This document shows, in pieces, positions 21,841-30,775 of a stretch of 64,000 bases of DNA. Made by a program: the position numbers and the translations under genes. The notes beneath the pieces are model-generated. The model was not told the origin of the DNA. It ran no database searches and saw only the letters and a program-made list of their open reading frames with translations. Source of the stretch: Mucilaginibacter rivuli (lineage in GTDB: Bacteria > Bacteroidota > Bacteroidia > Sphingobacteriales > Sphingobacteriaceae); the NCBI RefSeq assembly GCF_019391655.1, contig NZ_JAHXPQ010000005.1:310001-374000 (forward strand), read 5' to 3'. The stretch's first letter is position 1. Each line of letters starts with the position of its first letter.

Positions 21841-21899
21841 TATAATAAATTTTAATATTAATGCTTTGAAATTTTACTGCGAACTTTAAGGTAGTCCGT

Positions 21900-22418
21900 T
21901 TAACCTCTTTCTTGTAATGTTTTAACAATTCCGGCCAATTTGTTACCGCCCGATTGAAGAGCTCCGATAACATTTTTAGCAGGCGATTGCAATAAGCCAA
22001 CGATCTCGCCAATAAGTTGTTCCTTTGATTTAAGGTTAACTAAAGCGTCCAATTGGTTATCACCAATAAATACCGCGGTATCAATGTAAGCTGCTTTTAA
22101 AACCGGCTTATCACCTTTTTTACGTAATTGTTTGATCAGTTTTGCCGGAGCAGTTCCTGATTTAGAGAACATAATAGATGAAGCGCCTTTTAATACATCA
22201 TACATTTCGCTAAAATCACCATCAACAGCTTCCATAGCCTTTTTGATCAATGAATTTTTAGTTACCTGCATTTTGATGTCGCTTGCAAAACATTGACGGC
22301 GAATATCATTGATTTTCGCAACCGTTAAGTTAGAAGTATCAGTAATATAAAAATTACCGTACTCTTTGATTTGCTCAGTAAGGGCAAGAACAAGGTCGTG
22401 TTTTTCTTCTTTATTCAT
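21900..22418 (-). CDS. rplJ: 50S ribosomal protein L10
   Basis: The 172-residue L10 anchors the L7/L12 stalk. It shows FYITDTSNLTVAKINDIRR, VTKNSLIKKAM and the C-terminal VIGALQSGGNKLAGIVKTL helix. It lies 2 bases after rplA, so translation is probably coupled. Confidence 0.97.
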   Translation of the reverse strand: MNKEEKHDLVLALTEQIKEYGNFYITDTSNLTVAKINDIRRQCFASDIKMQVTKNSLIKKAMEAVDGDFSEMYDVLKGASSIMFSKSGTAPAKLIKQLRKKGDKPVLKAAYIDTAVFIGDNQLDALVNLKSKEQLIGEIVGLLQSPAKNVIGALQSGGNKLAGIVKTLQERG

Positions 22419-22420
22419 GA

Positions 22421-23119
22421 TTAGATCCCCGCTACTGTTTTAGTTTCAACTTCGATTCCGGGAGACATAGTTGAAGAGACGTGAATGCTCTTAAAATATG
22501 TTCCTTTTGCTGCTGATGGTTTTAATTTTGAAATGATCTGAAGGATCTCCAGAGCGTTCTCATAAATCTTCTCAGCAGGGAAAGATACTTTTCCTATTGA
22601 GGCATGGATGATACCGGTTTTATCAACCTTGAAATCGATTTTACCTGCTTTTACCTCAGTTACAGCTTTACCAACTTCGGTAGTTACTGTTCCTGATTTA
22701 GGGTTAGGCATTAAGTTACGTGGTCCGAGTACACGACCCAAACGACCTACTTTAGCCATCACACTTGGCATAGTGATGATAATATCAACATCAGTCCATC
22801 CGCCTTCAATCTTGGCAATATATTCATCCAAACCTACAAAATCCGCACCTGCATCTTTTGCTTCTTGTTCCTTATCAGGAGTACAAAGCACTAATACACG
22901 TACAGTTTTACCGGTTCCATGAGGTAAGGTTGCAATACCACGCACCATTTGATTGGCTTTACGCGGATCTACACCTAAACGAACATCTATGTCAACAGAT
23001 GCATCAAATTTGGCGATAGTGATATTTTTAACCAATGAAGATGCATCCTGTAAAGAATACGCTTTATTAACCTCAATTTTGGAGAGTGCCGTTTTTTGAT
23101 TTTTTGTTAATCTTGCCAC
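22421..23119 (-). CDS. rplA: 50S ribosomal protein L1
   Basis: The 232-residue L1 has [37 protein letters not shown] and a C-terminal [16 protein letters not shown]. It lies 24 bases after rplK, as in most bacteria; L1 often represses its own L11-L1 message, but no obvious operator was identified. Confidence 0.97.
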   Translation of the reverse strand: MARLTKNQKTALSKIEVNKAYSLQDASSLVKNITIAKFDASVDIDVRLGVDPRKANQMVRGIATLPHGTGKTVRVLVLCTPDKEQEAKDAGADFVGLDEYIAKIEGGWTDVDIIITMPSVMAKVGRLGRVLGPRNLMPNPKSGTVTTEVGKAVTEVKAGKIDFKVDKTGIIHASIGKVSFPAEKIYENALEILQIISKLKPSAAKGTYFKSIHVSSTMSPGIEVETKTVAGI

Positions 23120-23143
23120 TGTCTTTTAACTGATTTTAATTAA

Positions 23144-23587
23144 TTAATTATTCCAGGGCGCTGTACCAGAAACGGTAATTCCCATACTGCGTGCTGTACC
23201 AGCAACCATTTTCATGGCTGATTCTACGGTGAATGCGTTCAGATCTGTCATTTTATCTTTAGCAATAGTTTCAACCTGACCCCAGTTAACACTGGCAACC
23301 TTTTTACGGTTTGGCTCGGCCGAACCACCTTTTAAACCCGCTACTTCCATTAACTGGATAGCAACCGGAGGTGTTTTGATGATAAAATCAAAAGATTTGT
23401 CAACATACACAGTAATTACTACTGGTAACACTTTACCTGGCTTGTCTTGGGTACGGGCATTAAACTGCTTGCAAAACTCCATAATGTTCACACCTTTAGC
23501 ACCCAATGCTGGGCCTATTGGTGGAGATGGGTTTGCCGCGCCGCCTTTTACCTGTAGTTTTACTAACGCACCGACTTCTTTTGCCAT
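23144..23587 (-). CDS. rplK: 50S ribosomal protein L11
   Basis: The 147-residue L11 has the N-terminal [20 protein letters not shown] region and the C-terminal rRNA-binding domain ending [14 protein letters not shown]. It is followed by rplA and preceded by nusG, 167 bases upstream. Confidence 0.97.
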   Translation of the reverse strand: MAKEVGALVKLQVKGGAANPSPPIGPALGAKGVNIMEFCKQFNARTQDKPGKVLPVVITVYVDKSFDFIIKTPPVAIQLMEVAGLKGGSAEPNRKKVASVNWGQVETIAKDKMTDLNAFTVESAMKMVAGTARSMGITVSGTAPWNN

Positions 23588-23712
23588 TTTAATTTACTTT
23601 TGTTTAATACTCAATGTTAGTAAGTGGAAGCTAAGTAACATTTAAGATTTTGTGAGTGATTGATTTATTGAATGATTGATTTCAAATAATCGTTCGCTCT
23701 ATGTTAAAATAA

Positions 23713-23746
23713 GGATTGATTTAATCAATAAATCAAAAATCAATCC
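23713..23746. repeat. Hairpin in the nusG-rplK gap
   Basis: GGATTGATTT (23713-23722) is complementary to AAATCAATCC (23737-23746) around a 14-base loop. It sits just after the nusG stop codon on the minus strand in ATTGATT-rich sequence. No T run follows; it may stabilise or attenuate the transcript. Confidence 0.5.
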
Positions 23747-23754
23747 ATCAATAA

Positions 23755-24297
23755 TTATTCTTTTTCTACCTGCATGTAATTCAATTCGAGCGGTGTTCTG
23801 CGGCCGAATATCTTTACCATTACTTTCAGTTTCTTTTTCTCTTCGTTAACCTCTTCAATAACTCCGCTAAAACCATTGAAAGGACCGTCCATTACTTTAA
23901 CGTTTTCGCCAACGTAATATGGTACATTCATTGTTTCGCCTTGCGCGGTCATCTCATCAACCTTACCTAAAATACGGTTCACTTCGGCCTGGCGCAAAGG
24001 GATAGCATTACCTGCTTTATCTCCTAAAAAACCAATTACACTATTAATATTTTTAATAATGTGCTCAAGCTCCCCATCTAAAGCGGCTTCCATCAATACA
24101 TAACCCGGAAAAAAATTACGCTCTTTAGCTATCTTTTTTCCATCGCGCATCTGGTAGTATTTTTCCATCGGTATTAATACCTGTGGTACCAAATGTGATA
24201 TGCCCAAACGGTTAATTTCGGCATCTATATATTGTTTAACCTTTTTTTCTTTACCACTAATGGCTCTCACTACGTACCATTTCAATTGATCGCTCAT
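23755..24297 (-). CDS. nusG: Transcription termination/antitermination protein NusG
   Basis: The 180-residue protein has the NGN domain ([28 protein letters not shown]) and the C-terminal KOW motif ([16 protein letters not shown]). It binds RNA polymerase and links it to Rho and the ribosome. It lies 12 bases after secE, the standard arrangement. Confidence 0.97.
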   Translation of the reverse strand: MSDQLKWYVVRAISGKEKKVKQYIDAEINRLGISHLVPQVLIPMEKYYQMRDGKKIAKERNFFPGYVLMEAALDGELEHIIKNINSVIGFLGDKAGNAIPLRQAEVNRILGKVDEMTAQGETMNVPYYVGENVKVMDGPFNGFSGVIEEVNEEKKKLKVMVKIFGRRTPLELNYMQVEKE

Positions 24298-24309
24298 CCT
24301 ATTAAAATA

Positions 24310-24504
24310 TTACGCTAATGATTTATAAAAATAATGTAACAAGTTACCAAACGCCTGATCCATGCCCAGTATTATTAAAGCGATAATAATAGCAGCTACC
24401 AACACCAACATGGCACTGCTTTGCAGTTCGCTCCATGTAGGCCAGGTTACCTTATCGGTAAGCTCTTCGTATGATTCTTTTATATATTCTGTTACTTTAG
24501 CCAT
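24310..24504 (-). CDS. secE: Preprotein translocase subunit SecE
   Basis: The 64-residue protein starts MAKVTEYIKESYEELT and has one membrane helix (about residues 30-52). The conserved VTWPTWSEL precedes the helix, as in single-spanning SecE proteins. A longer reading with nine extra residues would run nearly into tRNA-Trp; the ATG at 24504 is preferred on family length. Confidence 0.94.
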   Translation of the reverse strand: MAKVTEYIKESYEELTDKVTWPTWSELQSSAMLVLVAAIIIALIILGMDQAFGNLLHYFYKSLA

Positions 24505-24520
24505 TTTTATTTCTATTCTG

Positions 24521-24591
24521 CACGGGAACAAGGATTCGAACCCTGATCAAAGGTTTTGGAGACCTCTATTCTACCATTGAACTATTCCCGT
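24521..24591 (-). tRNA. tRNA-Trp (anticodon CCA)
   Basis: On the minus strand the acceptor ACGGGAA pairs with TTCCCGT. The anticodon loop is CTCCAAA with CCA at the centre, and the T loop is TTCGAAT. The 3' CCA is not encoded. It lies between tuf and secE, a position conserved in Bacteroidota. Confidence 0.93.
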
Positions 24592-24639
24592 ATTCCTAAA
24601 AATCCTAAACCGGATCTCTATTGTTTTTATATATTAGTA

Positions 24640-24647
24640 CAAAAGTA
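24640..24647 (-). promoter_or_regulatory. Possible -7 box for tRNA-Trp-secE-nusG
   Basis: The minus strand reads TACTTTTG about 49 bases ahead of tRNA-Trp. It overlaps the end of the tuf terminator stem, so the same bases may both end tuf and restart transcription. No good -33 element was seen. Confidence 0.3.
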
Positions 24648-24671
24648 CCGGGACAATATCCCGGTACTTTT
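24641..24671 (-). terminator. tuf terminator
   Basis: AAAAGTACCGGGA (24641-24653) pairs perfectly with TCCCGGTACTTTT (24659-24671) around five bases, 44 bases after the tuf stop codon. Confidence 0.85.
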
Positions 24672-24714
24672 TGTAATAAAATTAACCACTCAGTACCCTA
24701 ATTAAAGGGCTGAA

Positions 24715-25902
24715 TTATTTCAATATTTCAGTTACCTGACCAGCACCTACTGTTCTGCCACCTTCACGGATAGCGAAACGTAAGCCTTTTTCCATTGCAA
24801 TAGCGTTAATCAACTTTACAGTGATGGTAACGTTATCACCTGGCATAACCATTTCTACACCTTCTGCTAACGAGATCTCTCCAGTTACGTCTGTTGTACG
24901 GAAATAGAATTGCGGACGGTATTTGTTGAAGAATGGAGTGTGACGGCCACCTTCTGCTTTTGATAATACGTAAACTTCTGCTTTGAAATCAGTGTGTGGA
25001 GTTACTGAACCTGGTTTACAGATAACCATACCACGACGGATAGCTTCTTTTTCAATACCACGTAACAATAAACCTACGTTATCACCAGCTTCGCCACGGT
25101 CAAGGATCTTGCGGAACATTTCAACACCAGTTACGGTTGATTTTAAGTTCTCAGCACCCATACCTAAGATATCAACTTGCTCACCTGAGTTAATGATACC
25201 ACGCTCGATACGACCGGTTGCAACAGTACCACGACCAGTGATCGAGAATACGTCTTCAACAGGCATCAAGAAAGGTAACTCAGTTAAACGTGGAGGAATT
25301 GGGATGTAGTTATCTACAGCATTCATCAACTCCATGATCAAACCAACCCATTTTGGATCGCCGTTCAAACCACCTAAGGCAGAACCTTGAATAACTGGGA
25401 TATCATCACCTGGATATTCGTAGAACGATAATAGTTCGCGAATTTCCATTTCTACTAATTCTAATAATTCCGGATCATCAACCATGTCAACCTTGTTCAT
25501 GAAAACAACAAGTGCAGGTACACCTACCTGACGAGCCAACAGGATGTGTTCGCGGGTTTGTGGCATCGGACCATCAGTTGCAGCAACTACGATGATAGCA
25601 CCGTCCATCTGAGCAGCACCTGTAACCATGTTTTTCACATAATCCGCGTGACCTGGACAGTCAACGTGAGCATAGTGACGGTTAGCAGTTGAATACTCAA
25701 CGTGAGCTGTATTGATAGTAATACCACGCTCTTTTTCTTCAGGAGCCGAGTCAATTGAATCAAATGAACGTGCTTCTGATAAACCTGCATCAGCTAATAC
25801 TTTTGTGATAGCTGCGGTAAGGGTTGTTTTGCCGTGGTCAACGTGACCGATTGTACCGATGTTTAAGTGCGGTTTACTGCGGTCAAACTTTTCTTTTGCC
25901 AT
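24715..25902 (-). CDS. tuf: Elongation factor Tu
   Basis: The 395-residue GTPase delivers aminoacyl-tRNA to the ribosome. The P-loop is [10 protein letters not shown], followed by [11 protein letters not shown] (G3) and NKVDMVDD (G4). The [12 protein letters not shown] switch I region and the C-terminal [14 protein letters not shown] are present. It lies between four upstream tRNAs and tRNA-Trp. Confidence 0.98.
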   Translation of the reverse strand: MAKEKFDRSKPHLNIGTIGHVDHGKTTLTAAITKVLADAGLSEARSFDSIDSAPEEKERGITINTAHVEYSTANRHYAHVDCPGHADYVKNMVTGAAQMDGAIIVVAATDGPMPQTREHILLARQVGVPALVVFMNKVDMVDDPELLELVEMEIRELLSFYEYPGDDIPVIQGSALGGLNGDPKWVGLIMELMNAVDNYIPIPPRLTELPFLMPVEDVFSITGRGTVATGRIERGIINSGEQVDILGMGAENLKSTVTGVEMFRKILDRGEAGDNVGLLLRGIEKEAIRRGMVICKPGSVTPHTDFKAEVYVLSKAEGGRHTPFFNKYRPQFYFRTTDVTGEISLAEGVEMVMPGDNVTITVKLINAIAMEKGLRFAIREGGRTVGAGQVTEILK

Positions 25903-25963
25903 GATTTATTTAATGTTTGTAGGTTAATTTTATATTCTAACTTTTATAATATACATATTATAG

Positions 25964-26035
<72 letters not shown>

Positions 26036-26079
26036 TTGTTTTGCCGGTTGTTAGTTCTGATAAACCAATAACCAACCTG

Positions 26080-26152
26080 AGCGGAAGACGAGGTTCGAAC
26101 TCGCGACCTATAGCTTGGAAGGCTATCGCTCTACCAACTGAGCTACTTCCGC
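26080..26152 (-). tRNA. tRNA-Gly (anticodon TCC)
   Basis: The acceptor GCGGAAG pairs with CTTCCGC, and the anticodon arm is ATAGC-CTTCCAA-GCTAT. CCA is not encoded. Confidence 0.94.
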
Positions 26153-26288
26153 TTTCATTTAATGATTGAAGGATTGAGTTATTGATTGATTGAATAATTA
26201 AATCCAACCTGTCTAAAACTCAAACCTTTTATAATTAACAGCCAAATTCAATCATTTAGCTAATCTATCATTCAATCACTTAATCCAG

Positions 26289-26369
26289 TGGGGGGAGAAG
26301 GATTCGAACCTTCGTAGCCGAAGCAGCGGATTTACAGTCCGCCCCATTTGACCGCTCTGGTATCCCCCC
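26289..26369 (-). tRNA. tRNA-Tyr (anticodon GTA)
   Basis: The acceptor GGGGGGA pairs with TCCCCCC, the anticodon loop is CTGTAAA, and a long variable arm (GCTTCGGC region) gives 81 bases, as expected for a class II tRNA-Tyr. Confidence 0.94.
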
Positions 26370-26462
26370 ATCTTGATTTCGGATTTCGGATTTACAATTT
26401 TGAATTTAAACCCGTGTGAGAAAAAATTCGAAATCGACCTATTCGAAATTCGAAATTAAGAG

Positions 26463-26535
26463 AGCCTCCTATCGGGATCGAACCAATGACCTACTGATTA
26501 CAAGTCAGTCGCTCTACCAGCTGAGCTAAGGAGGC
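26463..26535 (-). tRNA. tRNA-Thr (anticodon TGT)
   Basis: The acceptor GCCTCCT pairs with AGGAGGC, and the anticodon arm is CTGA-CTTGTAA-TCAG. It is the first gene of the tRNA-tuf-rpl-rpo series, 71 bases after a promoter box. Confidence 0.94.
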
Positions 26536-26605
26536 AAAAATTTATTTTAAGAACTATCCCTTTTATTTGTGAGATGTATGTTGAGTACCTCTCCAAAAGG
26601 GATTG

Positions 26606-26635
26606 CAAATCTACACAATTAAATGCCTCAACAAA
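26606..26635 (-). promoter_or_regulatory. Promoter of the tRNA-tuf cluster
   Basis: On the minus strand TTTG (26635-26632) is followed after 18 bases by TAGATTTG (26613-26606). Both Bacteroidota promoter elements are present at near-consensus spacing, right after the hpf terminator. Confidence 0.75.
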
Positions 26636-26649
26636 ATTTTTTTGCAAAA

Positions 26650-26680
26650 AAAATCGACAGGTAGTTTACCTGTCGATTTT
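26650..26680 (-). terminator. hpf terminator
   Basis: AAAATCGACAGGTA (26650-26663) pairs perfectly with TACCTGTCGATTTT (26667-26680) around GTT. A long T run follows on the minus strand. Confidence 0.9.
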
Positions 26681-26705
26681 AATAGAAAAAACGGTGTTTT
26701 TCTGA

Positions 26706-27053
26706 CTATATATCGTCGGTCAATGATGCTAAAATGGCTTTGTTAACTGTTTCAACTCCTTTAACTTTCTTCTGTTTATGCTTATCTATCTGTTTTGTGA
26801 GCGATTCGATAGCTAAATCTGTTCCTTCTTCGAAGGTTTTACATTGGTACTTGGCAAACAATTGATTACCAGGTAACATTACTTTAAATTCGGTTATTTT
26901 ATTTGCTTCATCTTCAACATTTTCAAGTTTTAAATAAACCTCGCCGCTAATGATCTGGTCGAAAAAAAGATCGAGCTTATCGGCTTTTTTTTGAATAAAA
27001 TCTAACAATTTTTTGTCGGCATTGAAATGGATTGACTGGACTCTGATTTTCAT
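26706..27053 (-). CDS. hpf: Ribosome hibernation-promoting factor (short HPF/YfiA type)
   Basis: The 115-residue protein begins IRVQSIHFNADKKLLDFIQKK and contains KADKLDLFFDQIISGEVYLKL, the beta-alpha-beta fold of HPF/RaiA proteins that bind the 30S decoding site in resting cells. It lacks the C-terminal dimerisation domain of long HPF. It lies 15 bases after the recombinase gene, so it is probably co-transcribed with it. Confidence 0.88.
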   Translation of the reverse strand: MKIRVQSIHFNADKKLLDFIQKKADKLDLFFDQIISGEVYLKLENVEDEANKITEFKVMLPGNQLFAKYQCKTFEEGTDLAIESLTKQIDKHKQKKVKGVETVNKAILASLTDDI

Positions 27054-27068
27054 AATGTACTCCTTTTT

Positions 27069-28004
27069 TTAAGCCTTTGGATGGGCTTGTTTGTAAATAG
27101 ACTTTAATCGCTCAACTGAATTGTGTGTATAAATTTGGGTCGCGCTCAGGTTGGCGTGGCCCAAAAGCTCTTTTATGGAGTTCAGATCGGCTCCGTTATT
27201 TAATAGGCTTGTAGCAAATGAGTGCCGCAGCACATGCGGGCTTTTCTTATCCTGGGTTGATATTTGAGAAAGATATTTGTGCACTATCAGGTAAATCATT
27301 TTTGGATAAGCATTAGCACCTTTACTTGTAACGAATAATGTTAAAGAATTGTTATCAAAATTTTCACTTTTCTTTAAGGCCAGGTAATTTACCAGCAGGG
27401 CCTTCAATTCGTTATTAATGGGGATGATACGCTCTTTATTTCTTTTACCTAAAACTTTAATGGTATTGCTGTATAAATCAACATCAGCATCCTTTAACCC
27501 TACCATTTCGGCTAAGCGCATACCGGTACCGAATAACATCTCGATGATGAGCTTATCGCGAATGCCGGTAAAGCTATCGTCAAAGCTTTCATTGTTTGAC
27601 AGCAGAGCCATGATCTTATCTTCCTCAACTACCACCGGCAGCCGTTTAGGTATTTTGGGGGCTTGTATTTTTGATGCAGGATTCTGCGTAATTAAACCCT
27701 CGCGCAGTAAAAATTTAAAGAAAGTGCGCAACGATGCCACTTTACGATTAACCGTTTTAGCAGTTTGCTCGTGATTCATCAACTCCACTATCCATTCGCG
27801 GATATCATTATAGGTTATCAATTGAATATCGGCAATAAGCGAAGTAACTTTGGTATCTATTTCTGCCGCAGTGAGTTTACTGTGCTGACCGGATGTGGCC
27901 GTATGCAAAAAAAATTGCTTAAGATCGTTTTGATAAGCAGTAACGGTATGTGTGGAGAACCGTTTTTCGTATTGAAGATATTTGACGAACCGCTCTAAAA
28001 CCAT
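27069..28004 (-). CDS. xerC: Tyrosine recombinase of the XerC/XerD type
   Basis: The 311-residue protein has an N-terminal SAM-like core-binding domain (FVKYLQYEKRFSTHTVTAY) and a C-terminal catalytic domain. Catalytic residues are visible in GTGMRLAEM (Arg), LGKRNKERIIP (Lys), HVLRHSFAT (His, Arg) and LGHANLSATQIYTH (His, Tyr). The housekeeping neighbours and length fit chromosome-dimer resolution rather than a mobile integrase; C versus D cannot be decided here. Its start codon directly abuts the rpsU terminator. Confidence 0.9.
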   Translation of the reverse strand: MVLERFVKYLQYEKRFSTHTVTAYQNDLKQFFLHTATSGQHSKLTAAEIDTKVTSLIADIQLITYNDIREWIVELMNHEQTAKTVNRKVASLRTFFKFLLREGLITQNPASKIQAPKIPKRLPVVVEEDKIMALLSNNESFDDSFTGIRDKLIIEMLFGTGMRLAEMVGLKDADVDLYSNTIKVLGKRNKERIIPINNELKALLVNYLALKKSENFDNNSLTLFVTSKGANAYPKMIYLIVHKYLSQISTQDKKSPHVLRHSFATSLLNNGADLNSIKELLGHANLSATQIYTHNSVERLKSIYKQAHPKA

Positions 28005-28005
28005 A

Positions 28006-28049
28006 AAAACTATTTATACATTCAATAGTATGAATGTACAAATAGTTTT
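28006..28049 (-). terminator. rpsU terminator abutting the xerC start codon
   Basis: Two 18-base arms (28006-28023 and 28032-28049) are complementary with one mismatch around an 8-base loop. On the minus strand the T run after the stem leads straight into the xerC ATG at 28004, so the xerC ribosome entry region lies inside this hairpin. Confidence 0.75.
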
Positions 28050-28093
28050 AATATGATGTAAAGAAAAAATTAATTTTCGCTTTTCAACAAAAA

Positions 28094-28288
28094 TTAGTTA
28101 CTTCCTTCTGCGTTCATGTTTTGAATGTAGATGGCGTGCTTGATTTCAGTACGACGAGCTACAGATTTTTTTTCGAAGGCCTGACGGCTGCGAAGTTCTC
28201 TTAACACTCCTGTTTTTTCAAATTTCTTTTTAAAGCGTTTTAATGCTTTATCTAATGATTCGCCGTCTTTTACGTTGATAATGATCAT
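28094..28288 (-). CDS. rpsU: 30S ribosomal protein S21
   Basis: The 64-residue basic protein has the S21 pattern: VKDGESLDKALKRFKKKFEK followed by LRSRQAFEKKSVARR. It is involved in early translation initiation. It has the best consensus promoter in the window and its own terminator. Confidence 0.96.
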   Translation of the reverse strand: MIIINVKDGESLDKALKRFKKKFEKTGVLRELRSRQAFEKKSVARRTEIKHAIYIQNMNAEGSN

Positions 28289-28319
28289 AGTTCTAAAAAA
28301 TACCTCCTTTCAAGGGCTA

Positions 28320-28350
28320 CAAAGGTAAGTACAATAGTTTGAAAATCAAA
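28320..28350 (-). promoter_or_regulatory. rpsU promoter, full consensus
   Basis: On the minus strand TTTG (28350-28347), exactly 19 bases, then TACCTTTG (28327-28320). This fits the Bacteroidota primary sigma consensus, and the expected transcript start leaves a leader of about 25 bases. Confidence 0.85.
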
Positions 28351-28394
28351 AGGGTAATTAAAAAAGAAACTATTAATAATTGCATCCCAGATTT

Positions 28395-28402
28395 TATATT
28401 TG
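28395..28402 (+). promoter_or_regulatory. -7 box of the DUF4304-like gene
   Basis: TATATTTG ends 15 bases before the ATG at 28418; it also contains the TTG that a longer reading would use as start. Confidence 0.5.
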
Positions 28403-28417
28403 CTCATCGCTTGTAAA

Positions 28418-28900
28418 ATGGATACTACCTCTTTAAAAAAAATCATTATAAATAACCTGAATGATTACCTAAAGCCGCTTGGTTATAAGCACAAAGGCAA
28501 TTGGTATACAGCCACCACAAATAATGATTTGACTTATTACATCAATCTGCAAAGCAGCACTGCTTCAACAAATCAACTTTTAAAAATTACGCTTAATATA
28601 GAAATAGCTTCCGCAAAGTTAGCTGCGTTTGATGATGACAGGATGCCGATCGATCAGCGCCGCCATTTTACAAAAAGGATTGGTTTTTATTTAGATAATC
28701 CGGAAGACAGATGGTGGACAGTTTCTGACGAAAACACCGCAAATACTTGTGCTGATGAAATTATAAGATTATTCGAAAAAAAAGCTTTACCTCAAATAAA
28801 AGAAATCAGGTCAACCAATGACTTGGTTGACCTGATGAAAAAATCAAACACCGAAAAAACAATCAGTTTCTTTCGGGAGAAATATATTGGGTTCTTTTAA
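28418..28900 (+). CDS. DUF4304-like protein
   Basis: The 160-residue protein starts MDTTSLKKIIINNLNDYLKP and has YKHKGNWYTATTNNDLTYYINLQ, then PEDRWWTVSDEN. This resembles DUF4304 proteins, which are of unknown function and often found as solitary accessory genes. The ATG at 28418 is preferred because the in-frame TTG upstream lies inside the promoter box. It ends 3 bases before the convergent acyl-CoA dehydrogenase gene. Confidence 0.7.
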   Translation: MDTTSLKKIIINNLNDYLKPLGYKHKGNWYTATTNNDLTYYINLQSSTASTNQLLKITLNIEIASAKLAAFDDDRMPIDQRRHFTKRIGFYLDNPEDRWWTVSDENTANTCADEIIRLFEKKALPQIKEIRSTNDLVDLMKKSNTEKTISFFREKYIGFF

Positions 28901-28903
28901 AAT

Positions 28904-30076
28904 CTATCCCTTTATCACTTCCCTTGCAATCACAATCTTTTGTATCTCACTCGTTCCCTCGCCTATGGTACATAATTTAGCATCACGATAAAACTTCTCT
29001 ACCGGAAAATCTTTGGTGTAACCATAACCGCCGAATATCTGCACGGCTTCATTAGCGCATTTTACCGCCACTTCGGATGCGAAGTATTTAGCCATGGCCG
29101 ATTGCTTGGTTACATGCTGCCCACGGTTCTTCAGGTCGGCAGCCTGTAGTATCAATAACTCAGCGGCTTCTATTTCCGTAGCCATATCGGCCAGTTTGAA
29201 CGATATTCCCTGGAAGTTACTGATGGGCTGCCCAAACTGGTGGCGTTCCTTTGAATATTTAACGGCGGCTTCAAAAGCCCCTTTGGCAATGCCCAATGAT
29301 AATGCGGCTATTGAAATGCGTCCGCCATCTAACACCTTCATTGCTTGTTGAAAGCCCTCGCCCTCTTTGCCTAACAGGTTCTCTTTTGGCACACGGCAGT
29401 TATCAAATATCAGTTCGGTAGTTTCTGATGCGCGCATGCCCAGTTTATTTTCCTTTTTACCATGCGTAAAACCGGGCGTGCCTTTTTCTATCACCAGTGC
29501 AGATATACCATGGGTATCGCCCTTCTCGCCTGTGCGTACCATTACTACAGCCACATTGCTCGATTTTCCGTGTGTGATCCAGTTTTTTGAACCATTCACC
29601 ACATAATGGTCGCCATCTAAAACAGCGGTTGTAGCCATCCCCATCGCATCCGAACCGGTATTGGCTTCGGTTAAGCCCCAGGCACCAATCCACTCGCCTG
29701 TAGCTAATTTAGGCAACCAGCGGCGTTTTTGCTCTTCGTTAGCGAAGTATAAAATATGCCCTGTACAAAGCGAGTTATGCGCTGCTACCGATAAACCTAT
29801 CGAGCCGCAAACTTTGGCTATCTCAACAATAACAGAAACATATTCGAAATAACTAAAACCCGAGCCACCGTATTCTTCTGGTACCAATACCCCCATCAGG
29901 CCGAGCCCACCCAATTGCTTAAATAGTTCTATCGGGAAGGTTTGGGCTTCATCCCACTCCATTACATGGGGGCGTATGTGTTTTTCGGCAAAATCTTTAA
30001 CCATTTGGGCAACCATGCGCTGGTTTTCGCCCATCGAAAAGTCGTATCCTGTGGATACTTCGGCACTAAAATTCAT
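28904..30076 (-). CDS. Acyl-CoA dehydrogenase
   Basis: The 390-residue flavoenzyme has GAWGLTEANTGSDA and NGSKNWITHG (FAD-binding middle domain), DGGRISIAALSLGIA, and the C-terminal AVQIFGGYGYTKDFPVEKFYRDAK. The catalytic Glu region IGEGTSEIQKIVIARE is typical of short/branched-chain enzymes. It oxidises acyl-CoA to enoyl-CoA; chain specificity is not certain, although a branched-chain role would suit the IcmF encoded at 58.6 kb. Confidence 0.93.
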   Translation of the reverse strand: MNFSAEVSTGYDFSMGENQRMVAQMVKDFAEKHIRPHVMEWDEAQTFPIELFKQLGGLGLMGVLVPEEYGGSGFSYFEYVSVIVEIAKVCGSIGLSVAAHNSLCTGHILYFANEEQKRRWLPKLATGEWIGAWGLTEANTGSDAMGMATTAVLDGDHYVVNGSKNWITHGKSSNVAVVMVRTGEKGDTHGISALVIEKGTPGFTHGKKENKLGMRASETTELIFDNCRVPKENLLGKEGEGFQQAMKVLDGGRISIAALSLGIAKGAFEAAVKYSKERHQFGQPISNFQGISFKLADMATEIEAAELLILQAADLKNRGQHVTKQSAMAKYFASEVAVKCANEAVQIFGGYGYTKDFPVEKFYRDAKLCTIGEGTSEIQKIVIAREVIKG

Positions 30077-30247
30077 CTGTTAATGTTGAGTTATTATGCA
30101 AACATAACAAATAAAAAAACAGGTTGTTGAGTCTAAAAACTATCGATATGATATAATAAAACGGTTTTTAGTACAGATATTAGGTTTAGTTAATTTAAAC
30201 TAAGAAGCTATTAGCATTAACCGCTTAAAATAATTGAAATTATTTTT
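30077..30247. other. AT-rich gap upstream of the acyl-CoA dehydrogenase gene
   Basis: No gene is seen. A -7 box for the dehydrogenase reads TATGTTTG on the minus strand at 30106-30099, 23 bases before its start codon. Confidence 0.45.
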
Positions 30248-30775
30248 TTAGTATTCTGCCAATACAATGATCTGGTCGGATATCGGGCTTATTTTCTCTC
30301 TCCCTTTCAAAAAGCTTAACCCTACCACAAACGAAAAACCGGCTACTATGCCACCCATTTCGTTGATGAGTTCGCTTGTCGCGGTAACGGTACCGCCTGT
30401 AGCCAACAAGTCGTCATGTATCAGCACGTGCGAGCCCGGCTCAAAGGCATCAGTATGCAACTCAATGGTGGCTGTACCGTATTCCAACTCATATACTTTT
30501 TGCTTAATGGTATATGGCAGCTTGCCTGCTTTCCTTACGGGAATGAAAGGAACACCTAAGCGCATGGCCAGCATCAAACCAAAAAGAAAACCTCGGCTCT
30601 CTACTCCTGCAACCACGTCTACGCGGGTATCGCCCAATCTTTCAATAAACGCGTCAACAATCCCCGAACACACTTCAGGGCTTTTCAATATCGGGGTGAT
30701 GTCTTTAAAAACTATACCAGGCTTTGGGAAATCGTGAATATCGCGGATAACGGCCTTGATCTGTTGCTCTATCAT
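30248..30775 (-). CDS. apt: Adenine phosphoribosyltransferase
   Basis: The 175-residue enzyme converts adenine plus PRPP to AMP. It has FPKPGIVFKDITPIL, ESRGFLFG and the PRPP motif VLIHDDLLATGGT. The 5' end overlaps the upstream helix-hairpin-helix gene by 4 bases, suggesting coupled translation. Confidence 0.95.
   Translation of the reverse strand: MIEQQIKAVIRDIHDFPKPGIVFKDITPILKSPEVCSGIVDAFIERLGDTRVDVVAGVESRGFLFGLMLAMRLGVPFIPVRKAGKLPYTIKQKVYELEYGTATIELHTDAFEPGSHVLIHDDLLATGGTVTATSELINEMGGIVAGFSFVVGLSFLKGREKISPISDQIIVLAEY

Noticed and set aside
28006..28049. Possible dif-like Xer recombination site next to the recombinase gene
   Set aside because: Arms of 18 bases with an 8-base centre do not fit the 11-6-11 dif layout; a T run follows, so a terminator explains it better.
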